A stretch of 64,000 nucleotides of DNA from JAAFHB01 sp963675995. GTDB taxonomy: Bacteria > Bacteroidota > Bacteroidia > Bacteroidales > Prolixibacteraceae. A model generated the notes under the pieces. It did not search any database and was not told where the DNA came from. It saw only the letters and a list, made by a program, of their open reading frames with translations. Of this stretch, positions 44,657-53,554 are shown in pieces. The DNA is taken from contig CAXXIY010000001.1 in assembly GCA_963675995.2 (NCBI GenBank), forward strand, positions 1,302,001 through 1,366,000, in the 5' to 3' direction. Position numbers and translations under genes: made by a program. Every line of letters begins with the position of its first letter. Positions within the stretch are counted from its first letter, which is position 1.

Positions 44657-45037
44657 ATGAAAATTCCATCAGATTTGAAATACACGAAAGACCATGAATG
44701 GATTCGTGTTGAAGGTGCATTTGCTTACATCGGAATTACCGATTTTGCCCAGGGAGAATTGGGTGATATCGTTTATCTTGAAATTGAAACTGTTGGCGAA
44801 ACCCTGGCTAAAGAGGAGGTTTTTGGAACTATCGAAGCGGTAAAAACGGTCTCTGACCTGTTTATGCCTGTTTCGGGCGAAATCCTGGAAATGAATGACG
44901 CGCTCGCTGATGCTGCCGAACTGGTTAATAAAGATCCTTATCATCAGGGGTGGTTGGTAAAGATCAAAATGAATGATGCTACTGAACTTGATGAGCTATT
45001 GTCTGCAGATGAATACAAGGCAATGATTTCAGAATAA
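44657..45037 (+). CDS. gcvH: Glycine cleavage system H protein, 126 aa
   Basis: GcvH carries the lipoyl arm that shuttles the aminomethyl group between the P, T and L proteins of the glycine cleavage system, and also serves as a lipoate donor. The lipoylated lysine lies in GTIEAVKTVSDL (about residue 61), preceded by the typical TKDHEWIRVEG and ITDFAQGELGDIVYLE. NKDPYHQGWLVKIKM is at the C terminus. The length matches the family. It is a single gene closed by a strong terminator. Its partner genes are not in this window. Confidence 0.97.
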   Translation: MKIPSDLKYTKDHEWIRVEGAFAYIGITDFAQGELGDIVYLEIETVGETLAKEEVFGTIEAVKTVSDLFMPVSGEILEMNDALADAAELVNKDPYHQGWLVKIKMNDATELDELLSADEYKAMISE

Positions 45038-45057
45038 CTCCTGAGTTCCTGTTTGAT

Positions 45058-45100
45058 TTAAAAGCTGTTCCGGTAATAACTGGGGCAGCTTTTAATTTTT
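45058..45100 (+). terminator. Rho-independent terminator of gcvH
   Basis: A perfect 10-bp stem, TTAAAAGCTG (45058-45067) and CAGCTTTTAA (45086-45095), is followed by five T. It begins about 20 bp after the gcvH stop. This is the clearest terminator in the window. Confidence 0.85.
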
Positions 45101-45330
45101 CTTAATCCTCCTTAAATTCTTTCCGAACAGTTAAATTGTCCAGGCAATAGGTGTAATTTATGAATGGAAAGTAAAAAATCTTTATGTTGAGTAAAATATT
45201 TCAGCAGGGTATTGTTTTCTGTGCGATTATTTGGTAATTTGCAAAAGATTACAAACGGTTTTTCTTCCGGTGAGGAAAATAATTACCTAACCTCTTCTAC
45301 TTAAGAATTTGATTAGCATATGATATCATT

Positions 45331-46278
45331 TTGAAAAAATATATTGTCATATTATTTTTAAGGATAATGGGTTTTGCAACCAGTCTGTTTGTGATATTTC
45401 CTTATAATGGAGTTGCACAGCAAGATCCGGTGTATACCCAGTATATGAATAATTTACTAACCGTTCAGCCGGCTTATGCCGGAATTTCGGGAGTATTAAA
45501 TATTACCGGAATATCCCGGGCACAATGGGTTGGATTTGAGGGAGCGCCTAATACAAATTCATTGACAATCAGTGCTCCTGTGCTCAAATATAACGTAGGA
45601 CTTGGCGTGTCAATTGTCAATGACAAGTGGGGTCCAATTCGTCAAAACGGGATTTATGTTGATTACGCTTATCATGTACAGCTTCGTCCTGACCAGTTTC
45701 TTTCTTTTGGTTTAAAAGGTGGATTTAATGTTTCGCAAGCCTATCTTACCGACTTATGGATTACCGATCCCATTGACGGAGCTTTTGCGTATGATATCAA
45801 AGTAAATTTTCTTCCAAATGTGGGAGTTGGTATTATGTGGCACAGCGATCGGTTTTTCCTTGGAGCATCATCCCCTAAAATACTGAAAAACAGAATGCAA
45901 AGTGAGAGTGGCGATAATGTTTATCGTGAGGTACTCCATTATTATGGTATGGGTGGATATGTATTTATTATAAACGATGTACTTAAATTTAAACCAACTT
46001 TTTTATACCGCTGGGCAGAGAGAACTCCCAGCTTCGTCGATTTCTCGGGGAGTTTTTTACTTTACGACAGGGTATGGATTGGCGGTACTTACCGACTTAA
46101 GAACTCTGTAGGATTGATCTTTCAATTTAGTGTCAACCAGCAATTGAAATTCGGGTATTCCTATGATAAGACCACCTTCCATCCTACTCAGGTTAATTCA
46201 GGCACGCATGAATTTCTCATCAGTTATGATTTTGTTACCGGACGAAGAAGCCGCCAGAGGACTCCCCGGTATTTTTAA
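45331..46278 (+). CDS. PorP/SprF family T9SS outer-membrane protein, 315 aa
   Basis: PorP/SprF proteins are outer-membrane beta-barrels that anchor or assist T9SS cargo, often encoded next to a type B CTD adhesin. The start QQDPVYTQYMNNLLTVQPAYAG is the family hallmark, followed by strands such as GLGVSIVNDKWGPI, ADGV-type loops (FLSFGLKGGFN) and the end HEFLISYDFVTGRR. The start is a TTG at 45331: an in-frame TGA lies 21 bp upstream with no ATG between, and the next ATG (residue 13) would cut the signal peptide. There is no partner adhesin adjacent here, so the cargo may be one of the giant proteins or lie elsewhere. Confidence 0.93.
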   Translation: MKKYIVILFLRIMGFATSLFVIFPYNGVAQQDPVYTQYMNNLLTVQPAYAGISGVLNITGISRAQWVGFEGAPNTNSLTISAPVLKYNVGLGVSIVNDKWGPIRQNGIYVDYAYHVQLRPDQFLSFGLKGGFNVSQAYLTDLWITDPIDGAFAYDIKVNFLPNVGVGIMWHSDRFFLGASSPKILKNRMQSESGDNVYREVLHYYGMGGYVFIINDVLKFKPTFLYRWAERTPSFVDFSGSFLLYDRVWIGGTYRLKNSVGLIFQFSVNQQLKFGYSYDKTTFHPTQVNSGTHEFLISYDFVTGRRSRQRTPRYF

Positions 46279-46313
46279 AATTAAATCCCTGGAAACATTT
46301 CAATGCCAGGACT

Positions 46314-48545
46314 TTATTCCTCCAGGAAATATCTCAACTGATCAAGCATAATCGGTACATCGTCGGGATTGACCCCTTGCTGGATTAAATGGTTTAAATC
46401 TTCATCGAAGGCTTCCATGAAATCTTTTTCAGAACTGTCGCGATCGTAGATGCTTTTTTTGTAATAGTCGAGGGCCGCCTTCCTGTTTCCAAGGCACCAT
46501 TGAACATGCCCCATATTGAGAAGGTCGTATTTATTGGGATTTTCACTGATCAGTCGTTCGTAGTATTTTTCAGCCTGCTCAACTTTACCGGTAAGGAAAG
46601 AACACCAACCAATGGGTCGCCATATTTTTTTATTTCCCGGAGAGAGATATTCAACCTTAAAATATGACTTAAGTGCCTCTTCATAAAGCTTCAGCTCCAT
46701 CTGGCACTGTCCGATTGAAACATGCAGAGTTAAATTATCGGGTTCTAATATTTCTGCTAATTGGTAGTATTCAAGCGCTTTTGCTGGTTTTTTCAGGTTC
46801 CGGTAGCAAAGTGCTATCTTTTTCAGGTTCCACCGTTTATTTTGATCGAACAGATCCGCTTTTAGGTAAAAATTAAGCGCCTTCTTGTAATCCCCTGTCT
46901 TTTGGTAGCAGTAGGCCAGTTTTTGAAGCATTTCAGCATCATCATCGCTTTGAAGTAAGATTTCGAACAGGTCGGCAGCTTCCCGGAAATAGTTCTTTGC
47001 GAAGTTGAACTCTGCAATATTTCGCTGTATTTTCAAATCTTCACTTAATAATTTTGAAAAGGTATATTTTTTGTGAAAGTCGAACTTCCAGGCAAAAATA
47101 TCCTCGAACCCTTCCCGCTGCGGATGAATCTTAAAAAAACGATAGAGGTCCATGATGTACTGATTGATAATCTTCTCGGCTTTCTTGTTGTGGGCCAGAA
47201 AAGATTCATCCTTTGCAATTTCCTCATATTGTTCTGATTCAGCCCTTAACGAATCGGATACCATCTTCTTGAAATCGGGGGGAATATTCAGAATACTAAA
47301 AAAGAAAGAGTATTTATCAGAATTACAAAGCATGGGCGATTTCATGATCAGCTGTGTAAACGGAAGATCGTCACCCAATTCCTTGTTAATTGGATTTCTT
47401 TTTATTTCAGGATGGTCTGGGGTAAAGGGGAAAAACCAGTTAGCCAACTCACTAAAGAAAGGAAAGTGTTTGAGCATCGAAAACGAGCTTAAAAATACAT
47501 CGGCACCCTCTGACTGCATCTCTGTAAGTTCCTCCATTTTGCCCATTAATTCTGGCGAATCTTTCAGAATTTCCTGCCATTCAGGATTTTTATCCTCAGA
47601 AAGTCCCTCCCCGAATAAACTCTCAATACTCAATTTATTACGGAGATTGGGACTCAGTTTGATCATCTCAGGAAGGATCTCATCCTGAAGCTTTCGCTGA
47701 ATTTTTTCGGTCTCCTTGCTACGGATAAATTGCAGGATCGCCCGCTCCAGATTCGACTTAAACCTGGGATCTTCGATCAAAATCTGTAACCTCCCGATGA
47801 TCGCATGAAAAAATGGCATGCGCTGGTCATAATAGTAAATCCCTATAATCAAACCGATGAGCGCTCTTTGACTTACCTCTTCATCCGGATCTTCATAGGC
47901 GTTAAAGAGGAGAATGATCTTTTGTTCGTCGAAAAAGCGGATAAGACTGAGGGTAAGCCCTGTCACCCAAAGCGATTTTTCGTAGAAAGGTAAATCACTA
48001 TTTCTTAAGATTGTTTTGAAGAATTGAGTCTCATCACCTGTCAGACGGTCGGCAAACCAGCAATGGTAAAATATGGTAAAGATCTTTTGAAGGTGAATTT
48101 CGGCCTCCATACGTGTATCGTCATTCATGACTGAGCCATCCGTAATTAAAGTTCTGAGCTCTTTTTGTACCGAATAGTTTTCTATATCATGTGAATAACC
48201 CGCAAAATTGGTGATAAAATGTTTGGTAAACCCCCTTTTTTTTTGATATTCAACAGATTGTGAATATTTCATCCGAAGGTTTTCGTAAGTAATATCAGCA
48301 AGTTCGAATGTGGAAATAAAAAGACGGTTGTAGATCTTTTGCCTTTCAGGGTCGTTGATTCCTTCGACAGTATATTTGAGCATAAATTTGTAATTTTGCT
48401 CCAGGTTGAAGAGTTGGTCACGGAATTCACCTAGCCCTGTGACGGCTATTAACCCTCCAAGAAGATCGAATGCCGGCTTTAGTTTTCTTGCTGACAACAG
48501 ATTACAAATTTGTCCGTATTTTTCTTTTAGCTCTGTCTCTGTCAT
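46314..48545 (-). CDS. Large tetratricopeptide-repeat protein, 743 aa
   Basis: The C-terminal third (about residues 520-700) contains typical TPR units such as LQKLAYCYQKTGDYKKALNFYLKA, written in part here, and CYRNLKKPAKALEYYQLAE, WCLGNRKAALDYYKKSI. The N-terminal two-thirds is helical (EKYGQICNLLSARKLKPAF) and may be further degenerate helical repeats. There is no signal peptide or membrane segment, so it should be cytosolic. The ATG at 48545 is preferred to a TTG 27 bp upstream. It is convergent with the PorP/SprF gene (35 bp) and divergent from ppk1. Similar long TPR proteins occur in Bacteroidales but I know no function. Scaffold or regulator roles are guesses. Confidence 0.85.
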   Translation of the reverse strand: MTETELKEKYGQICNLLSARKLKPAFDLLGGLIAVTGLGEFRDQLFNLEQNYKFMLKYTVEGINDPERQKIYNRLFISTFELADITYENLRMKYSQSVEYQKKRGFTKHFITNFAGYSHDIENYSVQKELRTLITDGSVMNDDTRMEAEIHLQKIFTIFYHCWFADRLTGDETQFFKTILRNSDLPFYEKSLWVTGLTLSLIRFFDEQKIILLFNAYEDPDEEVSQRALIGLIIGIYYYDQRMPFFHAIIGRLQILIEDPRFKSNLERAILQFIRSKETEKIQRKLQDEILPEMIKLSPNLRNKLSIESLFGEGLSEDKNPEWQEILKDSPELMGKMEELTEMQSEGADVFLSSFSMLKHFPFFSELANWFFPFTPDHPEIKRNPINKELGDDLPFTQLIMKSPMLCNSDKYSFFFSILNIPPDFKKMVSDSLRAESEQYEEIAKDESFLAHNKKAEKIINQYIMDLYRFFKIHPQREGFEDIFAWKFDFHKKYTFSKLLSEDLKIQRNIAEFNFAKNYFREAADLFEILLQSDDDAEMLQKLAYCYQKTGDYKKALNFYLKADLFDQNKRWNLKKIALCYRNLKKPAKALEYYQLAEILEPDNLTLHVSIGQCQMELKLYEEALKSYFKVEYLSPGNKKIWRPIGWCSFLTGKVEQAEKYYERLISENPNKYDLLNMGHVQWCLGNRKAALDYYKKSIYDRDSSEKDFMEAFDEDLNHLIQQGVNPDDVPIMLDQLRYFLEE

Positions 48546-48614
48546 TTTTCTTTTTCTGTTATACCTTTTCAAATTTACAAGAAAAATGGTTCAATTCAAA
48601 AAATAGAGGTGTTG

Positions 48615-48646
48615 TTTGTATTAATCGGTGTTGATTTTTATCTTTA
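48615..48646 (+). promoter_or_regulatory. Candidate promoter of ppk1
   Basis: TTTG at 48615-48618, a spacer of exactly 20 bp and TATCTTTA at 48639-48646 match the Bacteroidota promoter at all but the last base. The predicted start lies about 20 nt before the ppk1 ATG. Confidence 0.42.
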
Positions 48647-48672
48647 GAAAATTATAATAAGGTGATTGCATC

Positions 48673-50715
48673 ATGAGTACAAAACTTAGAAGTAAGGAAA
48701 TCAGCTGGTTATCTTTCAATGAAAGGGTCCTTCAGGAGGCCTCAAGGCGGGAAGTTCCTTTAATAGAGAGACTTAAGTTTCTTGGGATTTACTCAAACAA
48801 CCTGGATGAGTTTTTTCGGGTTCGTGTCGCCATTCTGAGGCGATTGGCAATGATTGGTCAGCTTACACTGGCTGAAGGGGGAAATCCACGTGAAGTACTA
48901 TCCCAAATAGAGGAGATCGTAATTCAGCATAGCAATCGGTTTGAAGAGATCTATAATGAGATATTGCAGGAGTTGGCACTTGAGAATATTTTTATCGTCA
49001 ACGAGAACCAGCTTACTCCGGAACAGGGTGTATTTGTAACTCATTACTTTAAGAGGGAGGTAAGACCCCGGATTATGCCAATTATCCTGAAAAAGGGGAC
49101 AAAAATGCCACTTCTGCGCGATGATGCGATTTATCTCGCAGTTGACATGGCTAAGAATAAGAAATCGGAGTATGCACTGATTGAAGTTCCTACTGACCTG
49201 CTTCCCCGGTTTGTCATCATTCCTTCAAAAGACGATAAGAAGTACATCATTCTGCTTGAAGATGTCATCCGCTACGAATTGGACGACACCTTTTATATGT
49301 TTAATTATCAGAAAATAAGCTCTTTTATCTTCAAGTTGACACGTGATGCGGAACTTGATCTTGACGATGATGTGGCCGAGAGTTATGTGAAACTTGTTGC
49401 AAAAAGCATCGTCAAGCGTGGTAACAGTGCGCTCGTCAGATTCGTTCACGAAAAGGGGATGCCTGAAAACCTGCTCTCTTTCATTCTGTATAAACTGAAT
49501 TTTAAAAAAGAAGATGTGGTCATCGCAGGAAGCCGAATCCATAATTTTAAGGATTTTATGGGATTTCCTTTGGTGGGTTCAGAACGCCTTTATTATAAGC
49601 CTGTTAGTCCTGTTAAGCACAACAAGATTGTACATGGACAAACCTATTTGAAGAGCATCGGTAAAAGTGATATTTTATTCCATTTTCCCTACCATTCTTT
49701 TTTTCATTTTATTGATTTATTGCGTGAAGTCTCCATCGATCCCAAGGTAACCGAAATCAGAATGACAGGTTATCGAATGGCCCGTAACTCACATGTTATT
49801 AATGCGTTAATTAATGCTGTGCGAAACGGTAAAAAAGTGACCATGGTACTGGAATTGAGAGCGCGATTCAACGAACAGGAGAATATTCAATATGGGAACC
49901 TGTTGGATAAAGAGGGAGTTAAAGTTATTCTTGGTGTCCCCGGATTAAAGGTACATTCGAAATTGTGCCTCATCACTCGCAAAGAGAACAAAGAAACTAA
50001 AAAATACGCCCTTATTGGTACCGGAAATTTTAATGAGGTTACTGCAAAAGTTTTTTCAGATCAGCTGTTATGCACTGCCGATCAAAATATAACCCGTGAA
50101 GTGGCCCGGGTTTTTGATTTTTTCGACCGGAACTATAAGATCGGCCGGTTTCAACATCTGCTGGTATCCCCGTTTACCATGCGAACAAAAATAATTTCGA
50201 TGATCAAACAGGAGATCATGAATGCGAAGGCTGGATTGGAGGCCCGTATCCTTTTGAAATGTAATAATCTGGTAGACGTTGAAATCATTGGAAAGCTTGA
50301 TGAAGCTGCCAGAAGCGGGGTTGATATCAGGCTCAACGTCAGAGGGATGTTTTCGATGTTTACCTCTTCCGGAGACGGGAAATTGAATGTGCCGGCTATT
50401 GGACTGATAGATAGATATCTTGAGCACTCGAGGCTATTTTATTTTCTCAACGGGGGAGATGAAAAAGTGTATATCTCCTCCTCGGACTTTATGACCCGGA
50501 ACCTCGACAGAAGAGTAGAGGTAGCAGTTCCTGTTTATGATAAGGAAATTATAGAGGAATTGGTCGATTTTTTTAATCTGCAGTGGCAGGATAACACTGC
50601 CGCCAGAATCCTTGATAACGATTTGAATAACATCATTAAAGAACAGGGGAACAACCCCCGGATAAAATCACAGCTGCAGTTTTATGACTATCTCCGCGAT
50701 CGGAACGCCCGATAA
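48673..50715 (+). CDS. ppk1: Polyphosphate kinase 1, 680 aa
   Basis: PPK1 makes inorganic polyphosphate from ATP. The N-terminal domain (SKEISWLSFNERVLQEA and FLGIYSNNLDEFFRVRV) is typical; the autophosphorylated histidine is in KVHSKLCLI, and the phospholipase D-like HxK fold is supported by ALIGTGNFNE and a second region with YISSSDFMTRNLDRRVEV. Length is normal. A hypothetical gene overlaps the end by 32 bp, so translation may be coupled. Polyphosphate links to stress, motility and biofilm are known from other bacteria. Confidence 0.96.
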   Translation: MSTKLRSKEISWLSFNERVLQEASRREVPLIERLKFLGIYSNNLDEFFRVRVAILRRLAMIGQLTLAEGGNPREVLSQIEEIVIQHSNRFEEIYNEILQELALENIFIVNENQLTPEQGVFVTHYFKREVRPRIMPIILKKGTKMPLLRDDAIYLAVDMAKNKKSEYALIEVPTDLLPRFVIIPSKDDKKYIILLEDVIRYELDDTFYMFNYQKISSFIFKLTRDAELDLDDDVAESYVKLVAKSIVKRGNSALVRFVHEKGMPENLLSFILYKLNFKKEDVVIAGSRIHNFKDFMGFPLVGSERLYYKPVSPVKHNKIVHGQTYLKSIGKSDILFHFPYHSFFHFIDLLREVSIDPKVTEIRMTGYRMARNSHVINALINAVRNGKKVTMVLELRARFNEQENIQYGNLLDKEGVKVILGVPGLKVHSKLCLITRKENKETKKYALIGTGNFNEVTAKVFSDQLLCTADQNITREVARVFDFFDRNYKIGRFQHLLVSPFTMRTKIISMIKQEIMNAKAGLEARILLKCNNLVDVEIIGKLDEAARSGVDIRLNVRGMFSMFTSSGDGKLNVPAIGLIDRYLEHSRLFYFLNGGDEKVYISSSDFMTRNLDRRVEVAVPVYDKEIIEELVDFFNLQWQDNTAARILDNDLNNIIKEQGNNPRIKSQLQFYDYLRDRNAR

Positions 50716-51238
50716 GATCGATTATAAATATATCAGAGCGAATATAATGGCCATGGGTGTTGGCGAACTTGATTTATGGAAAAAAAGTGTAAGCGCAGAT
50801 TCAAAATTGTTTGATTACCTTTTCCAATCCATCTTTTCGGATGATCGGCGCATGGCCTGGCGCTCCTGCTGGATTATTGATACTGCTTCTGAAGAATTTC
50901 CTCATTTGCTCTCAGACAGACTTTACCAGATTATTGAAGCCCTTTTATCGACAAAAGAGAGTTCACTGAAAAGACATTTTACGAGGATCCTTTGTCGTTA
51001 TCAAATTCCGGAGGAGTACATGGCAGCAATTGTGGACAGATGCTTCGAATTACTTGTACCCATAGAACCTCCCGCTGTTCGTGTCAATGCAATGCAGCTT
51101 TTGTTTAATATTTCGCAACAAATACCTGATTTAAAGGGAGAACTGACTTCTGTGATTGAGAGTCTGCTCGAAGAGGGCGGATCCGCTGGTTTTGTCAACA
51201 GGTGTGCCAGACTACTTCGGCAACTCAGATCTCATTAA
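50684..51238 (+). CDS. HEAT-like hypothetical protein, 184 aa, overlapping ppk1
   Basis: This protein is predicted all-helical and has repeat-like helix pairs (MAWRSCWIIDTASEEFPHLL; SSLKRHFTRILCRYQIPEEY; VRVNAMQLLFNISQQIPDL), resembling HEAT or ARM repeats and AlkD-like folds. The start is uncertain: ATG at 50684 overlaps ppk1 by 32 bp, while ATGs at 50747 or 50753 (MAMGVGELDLW) would avoid it. There is no signal peptide. Coupling with ppk1 suggests a related role, but this is context only. Its stop codon overlaps the stop of the convergent membrane protein gene. Confidence 0.8.
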   Translation: MTISAIGTPDKIDYKYIRANIMAMGVGELDLWKKSVSADSKLFDYLFQSIFSDDRRMAWRSCWIIDTASEEFPHLLSDRLYQIIEALLSTKESSLKRHFTRILCRYQIPEEYMAAIVDRCFELLVPIEPPAVRVNAMQLLFNISQQIPDLKGELTSVIESLLEEGGSAGFVNRCARLLRQLRSH

Positions 51239-51744
51239 TGATGATGCATGAAGGTGCTGAAAAATGCCACTGAAACGATTCCCCAGATCACAATTGAAAG
51301 AACCATATATGGGATAAATTGTTGATTATGTTTAAAGTATTTATTTCCAAGCAACCCGCCAACCGGAATCGACAGGATTACAGGAGATAATAGTACGAGG
51401 CCCCACATTCCGTAACGCTTTCGCATCCGGACAATTATTTTATTCCTTTTTGTGAATTTCCGGGCGGTTATCCTTTGTTCTCTTTGTCGTATCCGCCACA
51501 TCTCAAATCTCACTTTAAAAAGGACCGGGGTGAAGTTGTAAACGACCGGCCATAATAATTTTAACTCTTTAAAAAGAAATCCGAAAAAATAGTAATAGAA
51601 CAAGAATCCCAGAATTCCGCCTGTTTCCATGAAAAATATGGTCTCCCATTCATTTAGCTTCAAACCAAAAGAATATGGTGTTGCCCAGAAGTATTTTACA
51701 CTTGCAACCAGAAAAACACTCAGCACTTTTAGGATATATTCCAT
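51235..51744 (-). CDS. Small membrane protein, 169 aa, unknown function
   Basis: At least three hydrophobic segments are visible: near the N terminus (YILKVLSVFLVASVKYFWA), GGILGFLFYYYFFGFLF and IPYMVLSIVIWGIVSVAFF, with a further stretch LVLLSPVILSIPVGGLLG. The middle is strongly basic (RIRQREQRITARKFTKRNK). The pattern KRYGMWGLVLLSPVILSIP resembles the end of small SNARE-associated or small multidrug export-like proteins, but I am not certain. It ends MHHH. Its TAA and the TAA of the convergent HEAT-like gene share the same ttaa bases. It is divergent from the GNAT-like gene. Confidence 0.78.
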   Translation of the reverse strand: MEYILKVLSVFLVASVKYFWATPYSFGLKLNEWETIFFMETGGILGFLFYYYFFGFLFKELKLLWPVVYNFTPVLFKVRFEMWRIRQREQRITARKFTKRNKIIVRMRKRYGMWGLVLLSPVILSIPVGGLLGNKYFKHNQQFIPYMVLSIVIWGIVSVAFFSTFMHHH

Positions 51745-51899
51745 ATATACAAAAATAGCAAGATTGTAGGCTTAAAAATAATCTGATTAGTTAAAATTTA
51801 TTATCGTTTTCTAGCTTAGATCGAAATAAATTGTCAGATCAGGTGAGGAGAAAATTCAATTGATTAAACAAAACTTCGTTTTCTTTGTTCGGGTGATAT

Positions 51900-52538
51900 A
51901 TGGAAATGATGGAAACATATCTCAATCTATTTTACGGTTTTATAGCTTTGGTTCTCCTTTCTGGAAGTTTTTTGATCAGGACAGGAGTCAATGGCTGGAT
52001 GATTTACATCCTTGTGATGATAGGATTTGTCATTGGTGGTCTGGTCATTAATTCTTGGACGCTTTCTGCACCCGCATTATTGGCAGTTATTGTGAGTATT
52101 TTCAGACTTCGGAGCTTTATGGAAAAGAACAGGTCGATAGAAGTCATATTCGTTACCGATCACGATGATCAATACCTGCAACATTTCCTTGATTATTACC
52201 GGGATGACATCTCCAAATATTTTCCCCGTTTTGATTTTAAGATTGAAGAGGAGTTTCTTGTGGCATTATTGTGCTCAAATATGGAGACGGTAGGATTAAT
52301 TGTTGCAGAGATAAAGGATAAGGATACCCTACGGATCTGTATTGACTATATGGTGCCCAAATATCGGAACTCACAACTCGCCAGGACGTTTTACCAATGT
52401 GAATTACGTTGTATTGATTTTCTGGCCTACCGCCATTTATATATAGAACCTCAAAGCAAGGCCCACAACAGTTATTTGGAGCGGATTGGTTTCAAAATGG
52501 TGGATGGCAAATATGTTATGCGTTTTTCCGAGGAATAA
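51900..52538 (+). CDS. Membrane-anchored GNAT-like acetyltransferase, 212 aa
   Basis: Residues 1-90 contain two to three hydrophobic helices (LFYGFIALVLLSGSFLI; GWMIYILVMIGFVIGGLVI; SAPALLAVIVSIFRL). The C-terminal part looks like a degenerate GNAT acetyltransferase: TVGLIVAEIKDKDTLRICID, then a motif A-like VPKYRNSQLARTFYQCE, and the usual last motif SKAHNSYLERIGFKMVDGKY. GNAT enzymes use acetyl-CoA; a membrane-attached version could modify envelope components, but this is inferred. The glycine-rich pyrophosphate loop (R/QxxGxG/A) is not clear (YRNSQLA), so activity is doubtful. Confidence 0.78.
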   Translation: MEMMETYLNLFYGFIALVLLSGSFLIRTGVNGWMIYILVMIGFVIGGLVINSWTLSAPALLAVIVSIFRLRSFMEKNRSIEVIFVTDHDDQYLQHFLDYYRDDISKYFPRFDFKIEEEFLVALLCSNMETVGLIVAEIKDKDTLRICIDYMVPKYRNSQLARTFYQCELRCIDFLAYRHLYIEPQSKAHNSYLERIGFKMVDGKYVMRFSEE

Positions 52539-52557
52539 TTTTATTAAACAACTGATA

Positions 52558-52622
52558 GTTAGAGTAAAAATAATTTCTAACTTCATCACAATAAAACCTT
52601 CATCTTATAAGGGGGAGGTTTT
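52558..52622. repeat. Two adjacent hairpins upstream of the REP-type transposase gene
   Basis: GTTAGA (52558-52563) pairs with TCTAAC (52576-52581), and AAAACCT (52593-52599) with AGGTTTT (52616-52622), the second with an inner CTTATAAG palindrome. They lie between the GNAT-like gene and the Y1 transposase gene. They may be REP-like targets of that enzyme or a terminator of the gene before; there is no T-run after either stem on the plus strand. Confidence 0.4.
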
Positions 52623-52662
52623 GATAAAAATAATAACGTAAAACGCACTATAATAAGACATT

Positions 52663-53118
52663 ATGTCGAAAGAATTTGTCAGCTGTCTTATGCATGTTGT
52701 GGTCGGTACCTACCGGCAGAAAAATTTTCTGACTGCAGAGGTCAGAAGTCAACTTTCTGGTTACCTGTCTACTGTGGCAAAATCAAAAGGAATGAACCTC
52801 GTAGCACTTGGAGGAACCGAAAATCACATCCATTTTTTACTCGCACTTCCATCCAAATTGTCAATCGAATCGGCAATTATTTCACTCAAACAAAGCTCTA
52901 CAACCTGGCTTCGGCAAAAATTTGAATCGTTACGTTCTTTTGACTGGGCTACGGGATTTTCTGCCTATTCAATAAGCCGGTCCCAACTCGATGGCGCTTT
53001 GCTTTATATTCAAAATCAGGAACAATACCATTGGAAGAAATCATTTCAGGAAGAGTATACTGAGTTTTTGAATTTTCACCATTTACCTTTTAAAGAGTCA
53101 TCACTCTTTGATGAATAA
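52663..53118 (+). CDS. REP-associated Y1 transposase-like protein (IS200/IS605-type fold), 151 aa
   Basis: The protein has the Y1/HUH fold: the histidine pair in NHIHFLLALP (about residues 46-52), and a catalytic-type tyrosine in the helix ALLYIQNQEQYHWKKSFQ. CLMHVVVGTYRQKNFL at the start and GFSAYSISRSQ are typical of TnpA_REP (RAYT) and IS200-like proteins. RAYTs are domesticated single-copy relatives that act on REP hairpins; two hairpins lie immediately upstream. No full IS ends or accessory gene are visible, so a RAYT or solo transposase is more likely than an intact IS200. Confidence 0.88.
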   Translation: MSKEFVSCLMHVVVGTYRQKNFLTAEVRSQLSGYLSTVAKSKGMNLVALGGTENHIHFLLALPSKLSIESAIISLKQSSTTWLRQKFESLRSFDWATGFSAYSISRSQLDGALLYIQNQEQYHWKKSFQEEYTEFLNFHHLPFKESSLFDE

Positions 53119-53170
53119 TCGTTAGATTTGTGCGACAATTGTTAAATCAAACACTTATAATTTTCATTTT

Positions 53171-53554
53171 ATGACAGGAAAACGATTATTTTTCGCCTTT
53201 ATAGTTGTTCTAACACTATCGGTCACCTCAAACGCCGCAGAAGGGGGATATCAGAAAATACTTGGAATGTGGGAATTCTCGGCTCCCACTGCCCGGCAGC
53301 CTTATGAAAGCGGGAAATTATCCCTGAAAGAGGTCAACCAAAAACTGACAGGTGAGTTTATTATTCAAGGGCAGACAACAGCTATTCAGAAAATATCTTT
53401 TGAATCAGATATACTAACCTTGAATTTCGAGGTTGAGAATACTCCCCTTGTATTAAAGCTAAAACTGAAGGATGGGCTTTTTGAAGGGACAACCGAAACT
53501 CCTGATGGGCCGATAAATGTTAAGGTGAAGCCATTAGGCAGCAAAACCAATTAA
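53171..53554 (+). CDS. Small secreted hypothetical protein, 127 aa
   Basis: A signal peptide (MTGKRLFFAFIVVLTLSVTSNAA) is followed by a small domain that looks like a beta-barrel of lipocalin/DUF type (KILGMWEFSAP; GKLSLKEVNQKLTGEF; TLNFEVENTPLVLKLKLKDG; LFEGTTETPDGP). The alternation of GxW and KLTGEF strands suggests a calycin-like fold, but I do not recognise a named family. It should be periplasmic. A possible -7 box (TAGATTTG, 53123-53130) lies 33 bp upstream. Confidence 0.78.
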   Translation: MTGKRLFFAFIVVLTLSVTSNAAEGGYQKILGMWEFSAPTARQPYESGKLSLKEVNQKLTGEFIIQGQTTAIQKISFESDILTLNFEVENTPLVLKLKLKDGLFEGTTETPDGPINVKVKPLGSKTN

